Shown: positions 1-9,625, counted from the first letter of the stretch. The stretch is 64,000 nucleotides of DNA from Martinezella tropici (GCA_000799755.1 JUHI01000001.1:124001-188000), one strand, 5' to 3'. The notes: generated by a model from the letters alone, not told the origin. Numbers and translations: made by a program.

Positions 1-1394
1 TCGTATTCGACTTCCAGGTAGTGATCCATGAAGGTCGAGTTCTGGGCCGGGTCCAGCACCTCAAGCAGGGCCGAAGACGGGTCGCCGCGATAGTCCTGAC
101 CGAGCTTGTCGATCTCATCAAGCAGGAACAGCGGGTTCGACTTCTTCGCCTTCTTCATCGACTGGATGACCTTGCCGGGCATCGAGCCGATATAGGTGCG
201 GCGGTGACCGCGGATTTCTGCTTCGTCACGAACACCGCCAAGCGCCATGCGGACATACTCACGGCCGGTCGCCTTGGCGATCGACTGAGCGAGCGAGGTC
301 TTACCGACGCCCGGAGGACCGACGAGGCACAGGATCGGGCCCTTGATCTTGGTGGCGCGAGCCTGGACGGCCAGATATTCGACGATACGCTCCTTGACCT
401 TTTCAAGACCGAAATGATCCGCTTCGAGGATCTTCTCGGCATTGTTGAGGTCAGCCTTGACCTTCGACTTCTTGTGCCAGGGGATACCCAGCAACCAGTC
501 GAGATAGTTGCGTACGACGGTCGCTTCAGCCGACATCGGGCTCATCTGCCGGAGCTTCTTCAGCTCGGCATCGGCCTTTTCCTTGGCTTCTTTCGACAGC
601 TTGGTCTTGGAGATGCGCTCTTCCAGTTCGGCCATCTCGTCGCGGCCTTCTTCGCCGTCGCCGAGCTCCTTCTGGATCGCCTTCATCTGTTCGTTCAGAT
701 AGTATTCGCGCTGCGTCTTCTCCATCTGGCGCTTAACGCGCGAGCGGATGCGCTTTTCGACCTGCAGAACCGAAATCTCGCCTTCCATGAAGCCGAGCGC
801 CTTTTCCAGGCGAGCCTTGACGCTGGTGGTTTCCAGCATTTCCTGCTTTTCGGTGATCTTGATCGACAGATGCGATGCAACGGTATCGGCCAGCTTCGAA
901 TAGTCGTCGATCTGGCTGGCGGCGCCGACCACTTCCGGCGAAATCTTCTTGTTGAGCTTCACATAGCTCTCGAATTCGGAGACGACCGAGCGGCTCAATG
1001 CTTCGAGCTCGACCTGGTCTTCTTCCGGCTCATGCAGAACATGGCCGAGGGCTTCGTAGAAGTCTTCGCGACCGGTATATTCGTCAATCTCTGCGCGCGC
1101 ACGGCCTTCCACCAGCACCTTCACGGTGCCGTCAGGCAGTTTCAGCAGCTGCAGAACATTGGCAACGGTACCGACCTTGTGGATGGCGTCCGGCGCGGGA
1201 TCATCATCGCTGGCATTGATCTGGGTGACGAGCATGATCTGCTTGTCCGAACCCATGACCTCTTCCAGCGCGCGAATGGATTTCTCCCGTCCGACGAACA
1301 GAGGCACGATCATGTGGGGGAAGACCACGATGTCGCGCAACGGCAATACCGGATAGGCAATGCTGTCTTGTGTCGCAGACGTTTTCTTACTCAT
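1..1394 (-). CDS. lon: Lon ATP-dependent protease, N-terminal part (cut by window edge)
   Basis: Lon degrades misfolded and regulatory proteins in the cytoplasm. The first ~464 residues are present, starting [11 protein letters not shown]. The N-terminal substrate-binding domain spans about residues 10-210 and is followed by a coiled linker. The AAA+ module carries Walker [10 protein letters not shown] near residue 355 and Walker [10 protein letters not shown] near 415. The Ser-Lys protease domain lies beyond the left edge. The ATG at 1394 is preceded by GGAAAGGAA. The gene lies downstream of clpX in the usual rhizobial order clpP-clpX-lon. A heat-shock-like promoter is seen about 80 bases upstream. 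Identification is firm; only the missing C-terminus cannot be checked. Confidence 0.97.
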   Translation of the reverse strand, partial: MSKKTSATQDSIAYPVLPLRDIVVFPHMIVPLFVGREKSIRALEEVMGSDKQIMLVTQINASDDDPAPDAIHKVGTVANVLQLLKLPDGTVKVLVEGRARAEIDEYTGREDFYEALGHVLHEPEEDQVELEALSRSVVSEFESYVKLNKKISPEVVGAASQIDDYSKLADTVASHLSIKITEKQEMLETTSVKARLEKALGFMEGEISVLQVEKRIRSRVKRQMEKTQREYYLNEQMKAIQKELGDGEEGRDEMAELEERISKTKLSKEAKEKADAELKKLRQMSPMSAEATVVRNYLDWLLGIPWHKKSKVKADLNNAEKILEADHFGLEKVKERIVEYLAVQARATKIKGPILCLVGPPGVGKTSLAQSIAKATGREYVRMALGGVRDEAEIRGHRRTYIGSMPGKVIQSMKKAKKSNPLFLLDEIDKLGQDYRGDPSSALLEVLDPAQNSTFMDHYLEVEY

Positions 1395-1473
1395 GTCATT
1401 TCCTTTCCGTCGTCCCGTTCCCGGGCTCTCTGCCGGCTTGGGGGGATTTAGCCGGCTCTCTCACTTGGTAAAC

Positions 1474-1502
1474 AAGTGGAGCTTCACACTGCCTATTTCA
1501 AG
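1474..1502 (-). promoter_or_regulatory. Candidate sigma-32 (RpoH) promoter of lon
   Basis: On the minus strand CTTGAAA (1496-1502) is followed after 16 bases by CCACTT (1474-1479). This is close to the rhizobial RpoH pattern CTTGAA / CCATnT. It sits 80 bases before the lon start, and lon is a classic heat-shock gene. The -10 has one mismatch, and no transcript start is known. Confidence 0.5.
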
Positions 1503-1768
1503 TCACAGGAAGCGCCTGCCACGAGGCGGCGATCCTTGCGTATTCGCGAGGAGGAACGCAACAACAAAACACCAAAGCCCGGCAACTCGAACACCGCGGG
1601 CAACGCTCAAATCCGAAGAAAAACGCCGGGGCTGCGCCCTGTCCGCCTAGTGCTCCAGAATCATGCCATCATGGCTGCCGCGACCGTCATTCACAACCGG
1701 CTCCGACGGCGTTCCGATAAGCTTATCCAAGACTTTATCAGCAAACTGTACGATTTTTCAAACAGAAA

Positions 1769-1791
1769 GGGGCCCGCCGATGGCGAGCCCC
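1769..1791 (-). terminator. Rho-independent-type terminator after clpX
   Basis: A 10-bp stem with one non-Watson-Crick pair has a 3-base loop, GGGGCTCGCC / GGCGGGCCCC read on the minus strand, followed by CTTTCTGTTTG. It starts 24 bases after the clpX stop. The U-tract is interrupted, so termination may be partial. Confidence 0.6.
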
Positions 1792-1814
1792 GATTCATGA
1801 CCACGAATAGTGGA

Positions 1815-3092
1815 TCAGGCCGTTGCGTTGGCCTTTTCTTCCTGCCGGTCGGCATAGATGTAGAGCGGGCGGGCCGAACCGCGAACCACTTCCTCGGAAA
1901 TGACCACTTCACGGACGCCTTCCAGCGCCGGCAGCTCGAACATCGTGTCGAGCAGGATCTTTTCCATGATGGAGCGCAGACCGCGGGCACCCGTCTTGCG
2001 GACGATCGCCTTGCGGGCGATTTCGCGCAGCGCATCCTCGTGGAAGGTCAGTTCCACGTCTTCCATCTCGAACAGGCGCTGATACTGCTTGACGAGCGCG
2101 TTCTTCGGCTCGGACAGGATCTGGATCAGCGCATCCTCGTCCAGGTCCTCCAGCGTGGCCAGAACGGGCAGACGGCCGATGAATTCCGGGATGAGGCCGA
2201 ACTTCACCAGATCTTCCGGCTCCAGCTCGCGCAGCACTTCGCCGACGCGACGGTCATCCGGCGCCTTGACGGTCGCACCGAAGCCGATCGAGGTCTTCTC
2301 GCCGCGGGCGGAGATGATCTTGTCGAGGCCTGCGAAAGCGCCGCCGCAGATGAAGAGGATGTTGGTCGTGTCCACCTGCAGGAATTCCTGCTGCGGATGC
2401 TTGCGGCCGCCCTGCGGGGGAACCGAAGCCACAGTGCCTTCCATGATCTTCAGAAGCGCCTGCTGCACGCCCTCGCCCGAGACGTCGCGCGTGATCGACG
2501 GATTGTCCGACTTGCGGGAAATCTTGTCGACTTCGTCGATGTAGACGATGCCGCGCTGCGCGCGTTCGACGTTGTAGTCGGCTGCCTGCAGCAACTTGAG
2601 GATGATGTTTTCGACGTCTTCGCCGACGTAGCCGGCTTCGGTCAGCGTCGTTGCATCGGCCATGGTGAAGGGAACGTCGATGATGCGGGCGAGCGTCTGG
2701 GCAAGATAGGTCTTGCCGCAGCCGGTCGGGCCGACGAGCATGATGTTCGACTTCGCCAGCTCGACGTCACCGTTTTTCGATGCGTGAGCGAGACGCTTGT
2801 AATGATTGTGCACGGCAACGGAGAGGATCTTCTTCGCCTGCCGCTGGCCGATGACGTATTCGTCAAGAACCTTGATGATGTCCTGCGGGGTCGGAACACC
2901 GTCACGAGACTTCACCATCGAGGATTTGTTTTCCTCGCGGATGATGTCCATGCATAGCTCGACGCACTCGTCGCAGATGAATACGGTCGGTCCGGCAATC
3001 AACTTCCGGACTTCATGCTGGCTCTTACCGCAGAACGAGCAATAAAGCGTGTTCTTTGAGTCGCCGCCGTTGCTGCCGCTGACTTTGCTCAT
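1815..3092 (-). CDS. clpX: ClpX, ATP-binding unfoldase of ClpXP
   Basis: The 425-residue AAA+ unfoldase feeds substrates to ClpP; in alphaproteobacteria ClpXP also degrades the cell-cycle regulator CtrA. An N-terminal C4 zinc finger (CSFCGKS ... CDECVELC, residues 18-47) binds adaptors. Walker A GPTGCGKT lies near residue 120, the pore loop GYVGEDVE near 150, Walker [10 protein letters not shown] near 180, and the RKH loop [10 protein letters not shown] near 228. Length is normal. The ATG at 3092 has GGAAGGAAAATG just upstream. clpP lies 298 bases upstream on the same strand, with its own palindrome-rich spacer, so clpX probably has a separate promoter. Confidence 0.98.
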   Translation of the reverse strand: MSKVSGSNGGDSKNTLYCSFCGKSQHEVRKLIAGPTVFICDECVELCMDIIREENKSSMVKSRDGVPTPQDIIKVLDEYVIGQRQAKKILSVAVHNHYKRLAHASKNGDVELAKSNIMLVGPTGCGKTYLAQTLARIIDVPFTMADATTLTEAGYVGEDVENIILKLLQAADYNVERAQRGIVYIDEVDKISRKSDNPSITRDVSGEGVQQALLKIMEGTVASVPPQGGRKHPQQEFLQVDTTNILFICGGAFAGLDKIISARGEKTSIGFGATVKAPDDRRVGEVLRELEPEDLVKFGLIPEFIGRLPVLATLEDLDEDALIQILSEPKNALVKQYQRLFEMEDVELTFHEDALREIARKAIVRKTGARGLRSIMEKILLDTMFELPALEGVREVVISEEVVRGSARPLYIYADRQEEKANATA

Positions 3093-3261
3093 ATCATTTT
3101 CCTTCCAGCACGCCGCAAATTTCCAATCTGAAATCGCGGTCCACTCTATGCGCCCGCCGGACCTGCCCCTCGTTTGCAGATCGCGGCGCCCTTCAGGGTA
3201 CTGAACGCAGGCCAGGCAACCAACCGGAACTGCGTGGCAACGAATCCCCCTTCGAATGCCG

Positions 3262-3299
3262 AATGCTATGTCATAAAAACGCTACATAGCATTAATGCT
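3262..3299. promoter_or_regulatory. Overlapping palindromes upstream of clpX (candidate operator)
   Basis: A perfect 10-bp inverted repeat, AATGCTATGT (3262-3271) and ACATAGCATT (3284-3293), is separated by 12 bases. A perfect 12-bp palindrome, AGCATTAATGCT (3288-3299), overlaps its right arm. The core AATGC recurs just to the left (3255-3259). The site lies about 170 bases before the clpX start in the clpP-clpX spacer. There is no U-tract, so it reads as a protein-binding site rather than a terminator. The factor is unknown. Confidence 0.5.
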
Positions 3300-3376
3300 T
3301 ACTATTACCGCGTTCCGTTCCACATTAAACCCCTATTCAATCACAAATGGGATAGAACTGTGGCGTAGAAGTCACC

Positions 3377-3399
3377 GCCTCGTGGATAAATCACGAGGC
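3377..3399 (-). terminator. Stem-loop at the clpP stop codon
   Basis: A perfect 8-bp stem GCCTCGTG / CACGAGGC with a 7-base loop overlaps the clpP stop codon (3391-3393). No T-run follows, so it may stabilise or process the clpP message rather than terminate it. Confidence 0.45.
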
Positions 3400-4023
3400 G
3401 CTTTCACCCTCTATTTCGGTACGCGACGTCAGCACCTTGTCGATCAGGCCCCATTCCTTGGCCTCATCCGAGGACATGAAATGGTCGCGATCGAGCGTCT
3501 GCTCGACCTCTTCGTAGGTCCGGCCGCAATGCTTGACGTAAACTTCATTCAAGCGACGCTTCATCTTGATGATGTCGCGCGCGTGGCGTTCGATGTCCGA
3601 AGCCTGGCCCTGGAAGCCGCCCGAAGGCTGGTGAACCATGATGCGGGAATTCGGGGTGGCGAAACGCATGTCCTTGTCGCCGGCGGCCAGAAGCAGCGAG
3701 CCCATGGACGCGGCCTGACCGATGCAGAGCGTCGAAACGGCCGGCTTGATGAACTGCATGGTATCGTAGATCGCCATGCCGGCGGTAACCACGCCGCCCG
3801 GCGAATTGATGTAGAGCGCGATTTCCTTCTTCGGGTTTTCGGCCTCGAGGAAGAGAAGCTGGGCGCACACCAAGGTCGCCATATGGTCTTCAACCGGCCC
3901 GGTCAGGAAGATGATGCGTTCCTTCAGCAGGCGGGAATAGATGTCATAAGACCGCTCCCCGCGGTTGGTCTGCTCGACAACCATCGGCACCAGAGCCATA
4001 GCTGTATCGACTGGATTTCTCAT
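3391..4023 (-). CDS. clpP: ClpP, ATP-dependent Clp protease proteolytic subunit
   Basis: This serine peptidase forms the barrel of ClpXP/ClpAP. It has 210 residues, normal for the family. The catalytic triad is visible: Ser106 in GQAASMG, His131 in MVHQPSGG and Asp180 in LDRDHF. The ATG at 4023 is preceded by AAAGGACGCAC. A heat-shock-like promoter and two hairpins occupy the leader. The gene is the first of clpP-clpX-lon. Rhizobia often carry several clpP copies; this clpX-linked one is expected to be the main housekeeping copy. Confidence 0.98.
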   Translation of the reverse strand: MRNPVDTAMALVPMVVEQTNRGERSYDIYSRLLKERIIFLTGPVEDHMATLVCAQLLFLEAENPKKEIALYINSPGGVVTAGMAIYDTMQFIKPAVSTLCIGQAASMGSLLLAAGDKDMRFATPNSRIMVHQPSGGFQGQASDIERHARDIIKMKRRLNEVYVKHCGRTYEEVEQTLDRDHFMSSDEAKEWGLIDKVLTSRTEIEGESAS

Positions 4024-4045
4024 GTGCGTCCTTTATCAAACTTGT

Positions 4046-4091
4046 CCCGGCGACGGAAACGCCGGGAATCGGAGTAAAAATCCTTTACTCC
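4046..4091 (-). promoter_or_regulatory. Two tandem hairpins in the clpP leader
   Basis: Two perfect inverted repeats lie between the clpP start and its predicted promoter. One is CCCGGCG / CGCCGGG (4046-4052, 4060-4066). The other is GGAGTAAA / TTTACTCC (4071-4078, 4084-4091). The second overlaps the expected transcript start, so it could be an operator or a 5'-end stem that stabilises the message. Confidence 0.45.
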
Positions 4092-4092
4092 T

Positions 4093-4122
4093 ACATAGAG
4101 TGTCCCTGCCCTGCACTTCAAG
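4093..4122 (-). promoter_or_regulatory. Candidate sigma-32 promoter of clpP
   Basis: On the minus strand CTTGAAG (4116-4122) is followed after 17 bases by CTATGT (4093-4098). It resembles the rhizobial RpoH pattern and lies 70 bases before clpP, a typical heat-shock gene. The rest of the spacer up to the GGDEF gene (4123-4358) shows no gene. Confidence 0.45.
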
Positions 4123-4358
4123 ACGCCCGAAAGCATAACGTCAAAAAGCACTAATGCCCCACGAAGCGTTGACAAAGCATTTCTAAACACCGCTCGTCCG
4201 ATGCCAAGACGCCACAACGACGCGCCGTTCGCTACCCACCGCATTTCCCGGGCTCAAGGTGAAGGAAGCGTGAAGGCTTGCTTCGACCCGGCTGACATCT
4301 CTGGCACAAGCAAAATTTACCAACTCATTTAAGGAACTTACCATCTTATTGGGCAAGG

Positions 4359-5681
4359 ATGAGCCAATCGCGGAAATCGCAGCGCTGTCTGCATCGGCGA
4401 CTGGAAAACAGCGGAGAAGTGCCGATCGTGCTGAATATGACCACAGGCCTGACCATCTGGTGCTCGGAAGCCGTCACCTTGGCGACCGTTCTCCTCCTCG
4501 CCTGGCGGCATGACCGCAAATCGCCCTTCTATCTGATATGGGCTCTCGGCTTCGCGGTCAGCGCCGTCGGCTTCGCTCTGGTCGCGGCGCGCGGCATCCT
4601 TCCCGACATCTGGTCGATCCAGATCGGCAATGCCGTCGCGCTGCTCGGCGAGAGCGCCTGGATCATCGGATTCCGGTTCATGGACAAGCGCAGGCTGGAA
4701 TGGTCCGCATTCCTGCCACCCGCCATCTGGCTGATCGGCGTCAGCCTGCCCTGGGTGACTGGCAATTTCGTCCATCGCGTCATCGTCTATGACCTTGCCG
4801 GCGCGGTCGGCGCAACCCTGCTCGCCTTCGCCGTGCAGCCGGGCGACGGCCGGCGCGAGCCGGCGCGCGCGCAGCTCGGCATCATCTTCGTGGCACTCGC
4901 CTGTTTCTGCTTCGGTTCGGCCCTCTGGATGGCATTCATGGCCCCGCGGCTGGAACAGGCCATGATCTATCGCGGCTACATGGCGCTCGGCTACGCGCTG
5001 CTCGTGATCGTTGCCATCGTTCTCAACGGCAAGCTCCTCATGGAACGCGCCGAACGCCGTTGGCGCGCGATTTCCATCACCGACACGCTGACAGGCGTCT
5101 TGAACCGGCGGGGACTTCAGGAAAGCTACGAGATCCTCGTCGGCGAAGGGCCGCAGAAACCGCAGAAGCTCGCCGCGCTGCTGTTCGACCTCGACCACTT
5201 CAAGAAGATCAACGATCACTACGGCCACCAGGCCGGCGATACGGTGCTGGTCGAGTTCGCCCGCATCGCCCGTCAGTTCGTGCCGCGCAGCGGCGCCTTC
5301 GGCCGCATGGGCGGAGAGGAATTCGTCGCCTTCGTTCCTATCAACGAACAGTCGCAGGCCGAAGCGCTGGCGGAAACCATCCGTGCCGATTTCTGTCGCG
5401 TACCGCTGCTTGCCGGTCGCTCGCTGGTGCCGGCAACGGTCAGCATCGGCGTTGCGATCATGCCCCGCGATGCGGTCAGCTGGGACCGGCTGGTCTCCTT
5501 CGCAGACCGCGCGCTCTACGCTGCCAAACGCGCTGGCCGCAACTGTACCATCGTCTTCAATGAAATGGAGACCGCAAAGGACGTCGACCCTACGCCTGTT
5601 GCCGACGAAGGCGAGCTGGTGCCGACGCTCGACGACCAGATCCACGCCCTGCGGCGCATGGGCACGCTCGCGAGAATGTGA
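4359..5681 (+). CDS. Membrane diguanylate cyclase (GGDEF)
   Basis: The protein would make the second messenger c-di-GMP from GTP at the inner membrane. The N-terminal ~200 residues hold about six hydrophobic segments. The C-terminal GGDEF domain has an intact active-site motif GGEEF (inside RMGGEEFVAF). The RxxD inhibitory site expected five residues before the motif is absent (PRSG is found), so product inhibition is probably missing. The start is uncertain: the ATG at 4359 is the longest form, but a GTG at 4428 lies 9 bases after GGAGAA and an ATG at 4437 begins MTTGLTIW, so the true protein is probably ~414-417 residues. It converges on pstB. c-di-GMP often controls adhesion and polysaccharide, and a polysaccharide locus lies 17 kb away. 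Confidence 0.85.
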   Translation: MSQSRKSQRCLHRRLENSGEVPIVLNMTTGLTIWCSEAVTLATVLLLAWRHDRKSPFYLIWALGFAVSAVGFALVAARGILPDIWSIQIGNAVALLGESAWIIGFRFMDKRRLEWSAFLPPAIWLIGVSLPWVTGNFVHRVIVYDLAGAVGATLLAFAVQPGDGRREPARAQLGIIFVALACFCFGSALWMAFMAPRLEQAMIYRGYMALGYALLVIVAIVLNGKLLMERAERRWRAISITDTLTGVLNRRGLQESYEILVGEGPQKPQKLAALLFDLDHFKKINDHYGHQAGDTVLVEFARIARQFVPRSGAFGRMGGEEFVAFVPINEQSQAEALAETIRADFCRVPLLAGRSLVPATVSIGVAIMPRDAVSWDRLVSFADRALYAAKRAGRNCTIVFNEMETAKDVDPTPVADEGELVPTLDDQIHALRRMGTLARM

Positions 5682-5775
5682 CCAGGGCCTCTACGGAAAG
5701 CCCAGTCCGTAGGCTCTTCAGGCGATGAGACCGGGCTATCCACTCGGCAAAAAGCGATATCCGTAAATGCAGAAA

Positions 5776-5794
5776 GCGCGCTTGAACGGCGCGC
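5776..5794 (-). terminator. Weak hairpin after pstB
   Basis: Inverted repeat GCGCGC (5776-5781) and GCGCGC (5789-5794) with a 7-base loop, followed on the minus strand by TTTCTG. It lies ~35 bases past the pstB stop. The stem is short and the T-tract poor. Confidence 0.35.
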
Positions 5795-5826
5795 CATCGC
5801 AAATTGTAGCCGATCTCCGGCCGATA

Positions 5827-6660
5827 TCAGCCGTAGCGACCGGTGATGTAGTCTTCCGTGCGCTTGACCTTCGGTGCCTGGAAGATCTGCTCGGTCTGGC
5901 CATATTCGATCAGTTCGCCGAGATACATGAAGGCGGTGCTGTCGGAGATACGGCTTGCCTGCTGCATGTTGTGCGTGACGATGACGATCGTGAAATCGCC
6001 CTTCAGCTGCGATACCAACTCCTCGACCTTGGCGGTCGAGATCGGATCGAGAGCCGAGGTCGGCTCGTCGAGGAGGAGAACTTCAGGACGAATGGCAATG
6101 GCGCGGGCGATACAGAGGCGCTGCTGCTGGCCGCCGGAAAGGCCAAGGCCGCTCTGGTGCAGCTTTTCCTTCACTTCGCTCCACAAGGCGGTTTCCGTCA
6201 GCGCCGCTTCGACGCGGACGTCCATTTCCGCCTTGGAAATCTTTTCATAGAGCCGGATGCCGAAAGCGACGTTTTCATAGATCGACATCGGGAACGGCGT
6301 CGGCTTCTGGAACACCATGCCGACCTTAGCGCGCAGATCGTTCAGGTCGACGTCCTTGGTGAGGATATTGCGGCCGTCAAGCAGGATCTCGCCGGCAACC
6401 GTCTGGCCCGGATAAAGATCATACATGCGGTTGAAGGTGCGCAGCAGCGTGGACTTGCCGCAACCCGAAGGGCCGATGAAGGCCGTCACCGCATTCTTGC
6501 GGATGTTCATGTTCACGCTCTTCAGAACGCGATGGCCGTTCTGATAGGTGAAATCGAGGTTCTTGACCTCAAGCTTCGCGAGCGCGCCGAGATCCGACAG
6601 GGAAGCATCCTTCCCGGACTGTGCGTTGACGCTCTGGAAATTGCTGTCGCTCATGTTCAT
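5827..6660 (-). CDS. pstB: PstB, phosphate ABC transporter ATPase
   Basis: This cytoplasmic ATPase drives high-affinity phosphate import by PstSCAB. Walker [10 protein letters not shown], signature LSGGQQQR, Walker [13 protein letters not shown] and the H-loop VTHNM are intact. The start chosen is the ATG at 6660 (MNMSDSN), which has AGGAATGAG at good spacing. An ATG at 6693 overlaps the pstA stop as ATGA and would add 11 residues, so coupling from pstA is possible either way. It is the last gene of pstSCAB here. phoU and phoB, which usually follow in rhizobia, are absent; the next gene is a convergent GGDEF gene. Confidence 0.96.
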   Translation of the reverse strand: MNMSDSNFQSVNAQSGKDASLSDLGALAKLEVKNLDFTYQNGHRVLKSVNMNIRKNAVTAFIGPSGCGKSTLLRTFNRMYDLYPGQTVAGEILLDGRNILTKDVDLNDLRAKVGMVFQKPTPFPMSIYENVAFGIRLYEKISKAEMDVRVEAALTETALWSEVKEKLHQSGLGLSGGQQQRLCIARAIAIRPEVLLLDEPTSALDPISTAKVEELVSQLKGDFTIVIVTHNMQQASRISDSTAFMYLGELIEYGQTEQIFQAPKVKRTEDYITGRYG

Positions 6661-6689
6661 GGTCTCATTCCTATCGTTCGGCGTCTGCG

Positions 6690-7541
6690 TCATTGGCGGC
6701 GCCCACTCAAGAGACGGGCAAGGATGTTGAGGGCAAGGATGGCAACGGTGATAATCAGCGCGCCGGCCCAGGCCAGTTGCTTCAGATCCTCGCCAGGATC
6801 GGCTGCAAGCGTGTTGATGGCAACCGGCAGCGTGGCGATTGGACCGGTCAGGCCCGCATTCATGAATTTGCTGTAGCCGGCGGTGAAGAGGAGCGGCGCG
6901 GTTTCGCCGCTGATGCGGGCGACGGCGAGCAGGATGCCGGTGAGGATGCCCGTCCAGGCGGAACGGTAGATCACCAGCGTCATCGACTTCCAGCGCGGCG
7001 CGCCGAGTGCGGCGGTCGCCTCACGAAGCGCATTCGGCACCAGCAACAGCATATCCTGTGTCGTGCGGTTGACGACCGGGAGGGCGATCAGCGCCAGCGC
7101 AAGGATGCCGGCGATGGCCGAATTGCCGCGCATGGGCACGACCACGGCGCCGTAGACGAACACGCCGATGATGATCGAGGGTGCCGAGAGCAGGATGTCG
7201 TTGATGAACTTGGCCACTTCGGCAAGCTTGGTGCCGTTGGCATATTCCACCAGATAGGTGCCGGCGAGAATGCCGATCGGAGCGGCGATCAGGATGGCGC
7301 AGCCGGTGACCAGCACGGTGCCGTAGATCGCGTTGATCAGGCCACCACGCGAGCCCTGGGCCGGGATCGACATGGTGAACACGTCGAGGCTAAGCGCCGA
7401 CACACCGCGAAAAACCAGGCTGACAAGGATCACGCTGAGGAAGAATATACCGAGGATGGCCGCGAGGAAGGACAAGGCCATCATCACCTTGTTCTTTGTA
7501 TAACGCCTCGACACGAGATTCTGACGAATTGCATTTTCCAT
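6690..7541 (-). CDS. pstA: PstA, phosphate ABC transporter permease
   Basis: The 283-residue inner-membrane permease pairs with PstC. It starts [16 protein letters not shown] and has about six transmembrane segments, with the BPD permease EAA-type loop near [14 protein letters not shown]. The frame stays open far upstream, but that part is a shadow of pstC. The ATG at 7541 has GAGGAAAAAAACC before it, and that GAGG overlaps the pstC stop, so translation is probably coupled. The stop overlaps the longest possible pstB start. Confidence 0.95.
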   Translation of the reverse strand: MENAIRQNLVSRRYTKNKVMMALSFLAAILGIFFLSVILVSLVFRGVSALSLDVFTMSIPAQGSRGGLINAIYGTVLVTGCAILIAAPIGILAGTYLVEYANGTKLAEVAKFINDILLSAPSIIIGVFVYGAVVVPMRGNSAIAGILALALIALPVVNRTTQDMLLLVPNALREATAALGAPRWKSMTLVIYRSAWTGILTGILLAVARISGETAPLLFTAGYSKFMNAGLTGPIATLPVAINTLAADPGEDLKQLAWAGALIITVAILALNILARLLSGRRQ

Positions 7542-7552
7542 GGTTTTTTTCC

Positions 7553-8524
7553 TCAGTGCGAGTCGCCGCGTCCGATCATCCACCTCGCCAGCGCAAGCAC
7601 GCAGAAGGAAAGGACGAACAGAAGCAGACCAAGCGCGATCAGGCTCGACAGTTGCAGACCGTCGGCATCGCCGAAGTTGTTCGCGATCTGAGCGGAAATG
7701 GTGGTGGACGGCGAGATGATCGACGACTGCAGGCGGCTCACGGAACCGACGACGAAGGTGACGGCCATGGTTTCGCCAAGCGCGCGGCCGAGACCGAGCA
7801 TGATGCCGCCGACGAGGCCGCGGCGCGTATAGGGGATCAGAATGTGGCGAGCCACTTCCCATGTGGTCATGCCCATGCCGTAGGCGGATTCGCGCAGCAT
7901 CGGCGGCACCGTGCTGAATACGTCGCGGGAGATTGCGGTGATGAACGGCAGGATCATGACGGCCAGCACGAGGCTTGCGGTCAGCAGACCGACGCCGGGC
8001 GCAGGCGGCTGGAACAGCAGGCCGATCACCGGTACCTCGCCAATCGTCATGATAAGGAAGGGCAGGATATAGTTCTGCATCAGCGGCACGAGAATGAACA
8101 GACCGACGATACCATAGATGATGGAGGGAACGCCGGCCAGAAGCTCGATGGCCGTGCTGATTGGACGGCGCAGACTGCCGGGACACAATTCCGTGAGGAA
8201 GATGGCGATGCCGATGCCAAGTGGCACGGCAATCAGCATGGCGATGAGTGCGCTCACCAGCGTACCGACCACGGCAGGCACAGCGCCATAGATATCGGCG
8301 GGAGCGCTCCACTTCGTTCCCCAGAGGAACGAAAGGCCGAAAGCCTGGAAGGTCGGCAGGGCGTCGATGACAAGAACGACAAGAATTGCCAGCAGCAGAA
8401 GCACGACAAGAGCAGCCGAGCCAAGCGTCATGAGATAGAAAATCCGATCTTGCATCCGGAATTTTCTGGTAGCCGCGGAGGTATCCAGTGCCTGGAAGCC
8501 AGCCGTCTGAGTCGCATCAGCCAT
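7553..8524 (-). CDS. pstC: PstC, phosphate ABC transporter permease
   Basis: The 323-residue inner-membrane permease has a long N-terminal cytoplasmic tail (residues 1-30), about six transmembrane segments and the permease loop near LRESAYGMGMTTWEVARH. The ATG at 8524 follows AAGGGGAAATCG. The gene is separated from pstS by 75 bases holding a strong hairpin and from pstA by 11 bases. Length and order match the pstSCAB operon. Confidence 0.95.
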   Translation of the reverse strand: MADATQTAGFQALDTSAATRKFRMQDRIFYLMTLGSAALVVLLLLAILVVLVIDALPTFQAFGLSFLWGTKWSAPADIYGAVPAVVGTLVSALIAMLIAVPLGIGIAIFLTELCPGSLRRPISTAIELLAGVPSIIYGIVGLFILVPLMQNYILPFLIMTIGEVPVIGLLFQPPAPGVGLLTASLVLAVMILPFITAISRDVFSTVPPMLRESAYGMGMTTWEVARHILIPYTRRGLVGGIMLGLGRALGETMAVTFVVGSVSRLQSSIISPSTTISAQIANNFGDADGLQLSSLIALGLLLFVLSFCVLALARWMIGRGDSH

Positions 8525-8550
8525 CGATTTCCCCTTGTCCTATCATGAAA

Positions 8551-8577
8551 GGCGGACAGGGCTAAACCCTGTCCGCC
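8551..8577 (-). terminator. Intercistronic hairpin between pstS and pstC
   Basis: A perfect 11-bp stem GGCGGACAGGG / CCCTGTCCGCC has a 5-base loop. It lies between the pstS stop and the pstC start. On the minus strand only TTTCAT follows. It fits a partial attenuator or a 3'-end stabiliser that keeps the binding protein more abundant than the membrane parts. Confidence 0.6.
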
Positions 8578-8599
8578 GCAACTTTTCAGTCAGCACAAA

Positions 8600-9625
8600 T
8601 TACTTCGTGCCGAAGTCCTTCTTCCAGGACTCTTCGACAACCTTTGCAACGCTGTCCGGGATCGGCAGGTAGGACAGCTCGGTTGCGTCCTTCTGACCCT
8701 TTTCATAGGACCACTTGAAGAACTTCAGCGCTTCTTCATTCTTAGCAGCATCAGCCGGCTTCTTGTAAAGCAGAACCCAGGTCGAAGCTGCAATCGGCCA
8801 GCTCTTTTCGCCCGGCTGATTGGTGATGATCAGGTTGAAGTTCTTTGCGTGAGCCCAATCAGCGTTGGAAGCGGCAGCCTTGAACGTTTCGAGGCTCGGC
8901 TCGATAACCTTGCCGGCAGCGTTCTTCATCTTCGCGAAACCGATGTGGTTGGCGACAACGTAAGAGTATTCAACGTAGGAGATCGAGCCAGCCGTCTGGT
9001 TGACGGTCGTGGAAACGCCTTCGGAACCCTTGGCGCCGAAGCCGACCGGCCATTCAACTGCCGTGTTCGAACCAACCTTTTCCTTCCACTCCGGCGAAAC
9101 CTTCGCCAGGTAGTCGGTGAAGTTGAAGGTCGTGCCCGAGCTGTCGGCGCGGTAAACGACGGAGATCGCCGTGGAGGGCAGCTTTACTTCCGGGTTGAGA
9201 GCCTTGATGGCTGCATCGTCCCACTTGGTGATCTTGCCGAGGAAGATGTCCGACAGGGTCTTGCCGTCGAGGACGAGTTCGCCCGGCTTTACGCCTTCAA
9301 CGTTGTAGGAAACGACGATGCCGCCCGAGATCATCGGGAACTGGGCAATGCCGTTCTTCTCGAGGTCAGCGTCGCTCATCGGCTTGTCAGAAGCGCCGAA
9401 TACGATCGTCTTGTCGAGGAGCTGCTTGATGCCGGCGCCCGAACCGACCGACTGATAGTTGACGACATTGTTCGTCGCAGCCTTGTAGCCTTCGGCCCAC
9501 TTGGACAGAACCGGTGCGATGAAGCTCGAGCCGGCGCCCGTGATGTCGGCAGCGGAGGCCGAAACGGACATAGCTGCAATGAAGCCTGCAGTCAGGCAAA
9601 GCGAACGAAATTTCTGATTCAACAT
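8600..9625 (-). CDS. pstS: PstS, periplasmic phosphate-binding protein
   Basis: PstS captures phosphate in the periplasm and delivers it to PstCAB. The 341-residue protein has a clear signal peptide ending ASA-AD near residue 25. The phosphate-binding loops are visible in [10 protein letters not shown], in the segment around SVGSGAGI and in [11 protein letters not shown]. The start chosen is the ATG at 9625, 12 bases after GAGGAA; a GTG at 9637 directly abuts that sequence and is less likely. It leads the operon, and a PHO-box-like site lies about 125 bases upstream. Confidence 0.96.
   Translation of the reverse strand: MLNQKFRSLCLTAGFIAAMSVSASAADITGAGSSFIAPVLSKWAEGYKAATNNVVNYQSVGSGAGIKQLLDKTIVFGASDKPMSDADLEKNGIAQFPMISGGIVVSYNVEGVKPGELVLDGKTLSDIFLGKITKWDDAAIKALNPEVKLPSTAISVVYRADSSGTTFNFTDYLAKVSPEWKEKVGSNTAVEWPVGFGAKGSEGVSTTVNQTAGSISYVEYSYVVANHIGFAKMKNAAGKVIEPSLETFKAAASNADWAHAKNFNLIITNQPGEKSWPIAASTWVLLYKKPADAAKNEEALKFFKWSYEKGQKDATELSYLPIPDSVAKVVEESWKKDFGTK

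Larger units (their letters stand above)
1395..1814. other. lon-clpX intergenic region
   Basis: This 420-base stretch holds the clpX terminator hairpin near 1769-1791 and a candidate sigma-32 promoter for lon near 1474-1502. Long open frames cross it, but they are extensions of shadows of lon and clpX, with no ribosome binding site. I see no other gene in it. Confidence 0.6.

Noticed and set aside
21..1451. Long plus-strand open frame across the lon gene
   Set aside because: It is the complement of lon, has no recognisable protein features and no ribosome site; lon on the minus strand is unmistakable.
7542..8312. 5' extension of pstA
   Set aside because: It mirrors pstC codons in another frame; the ATG at 7541 has the ribosome site.
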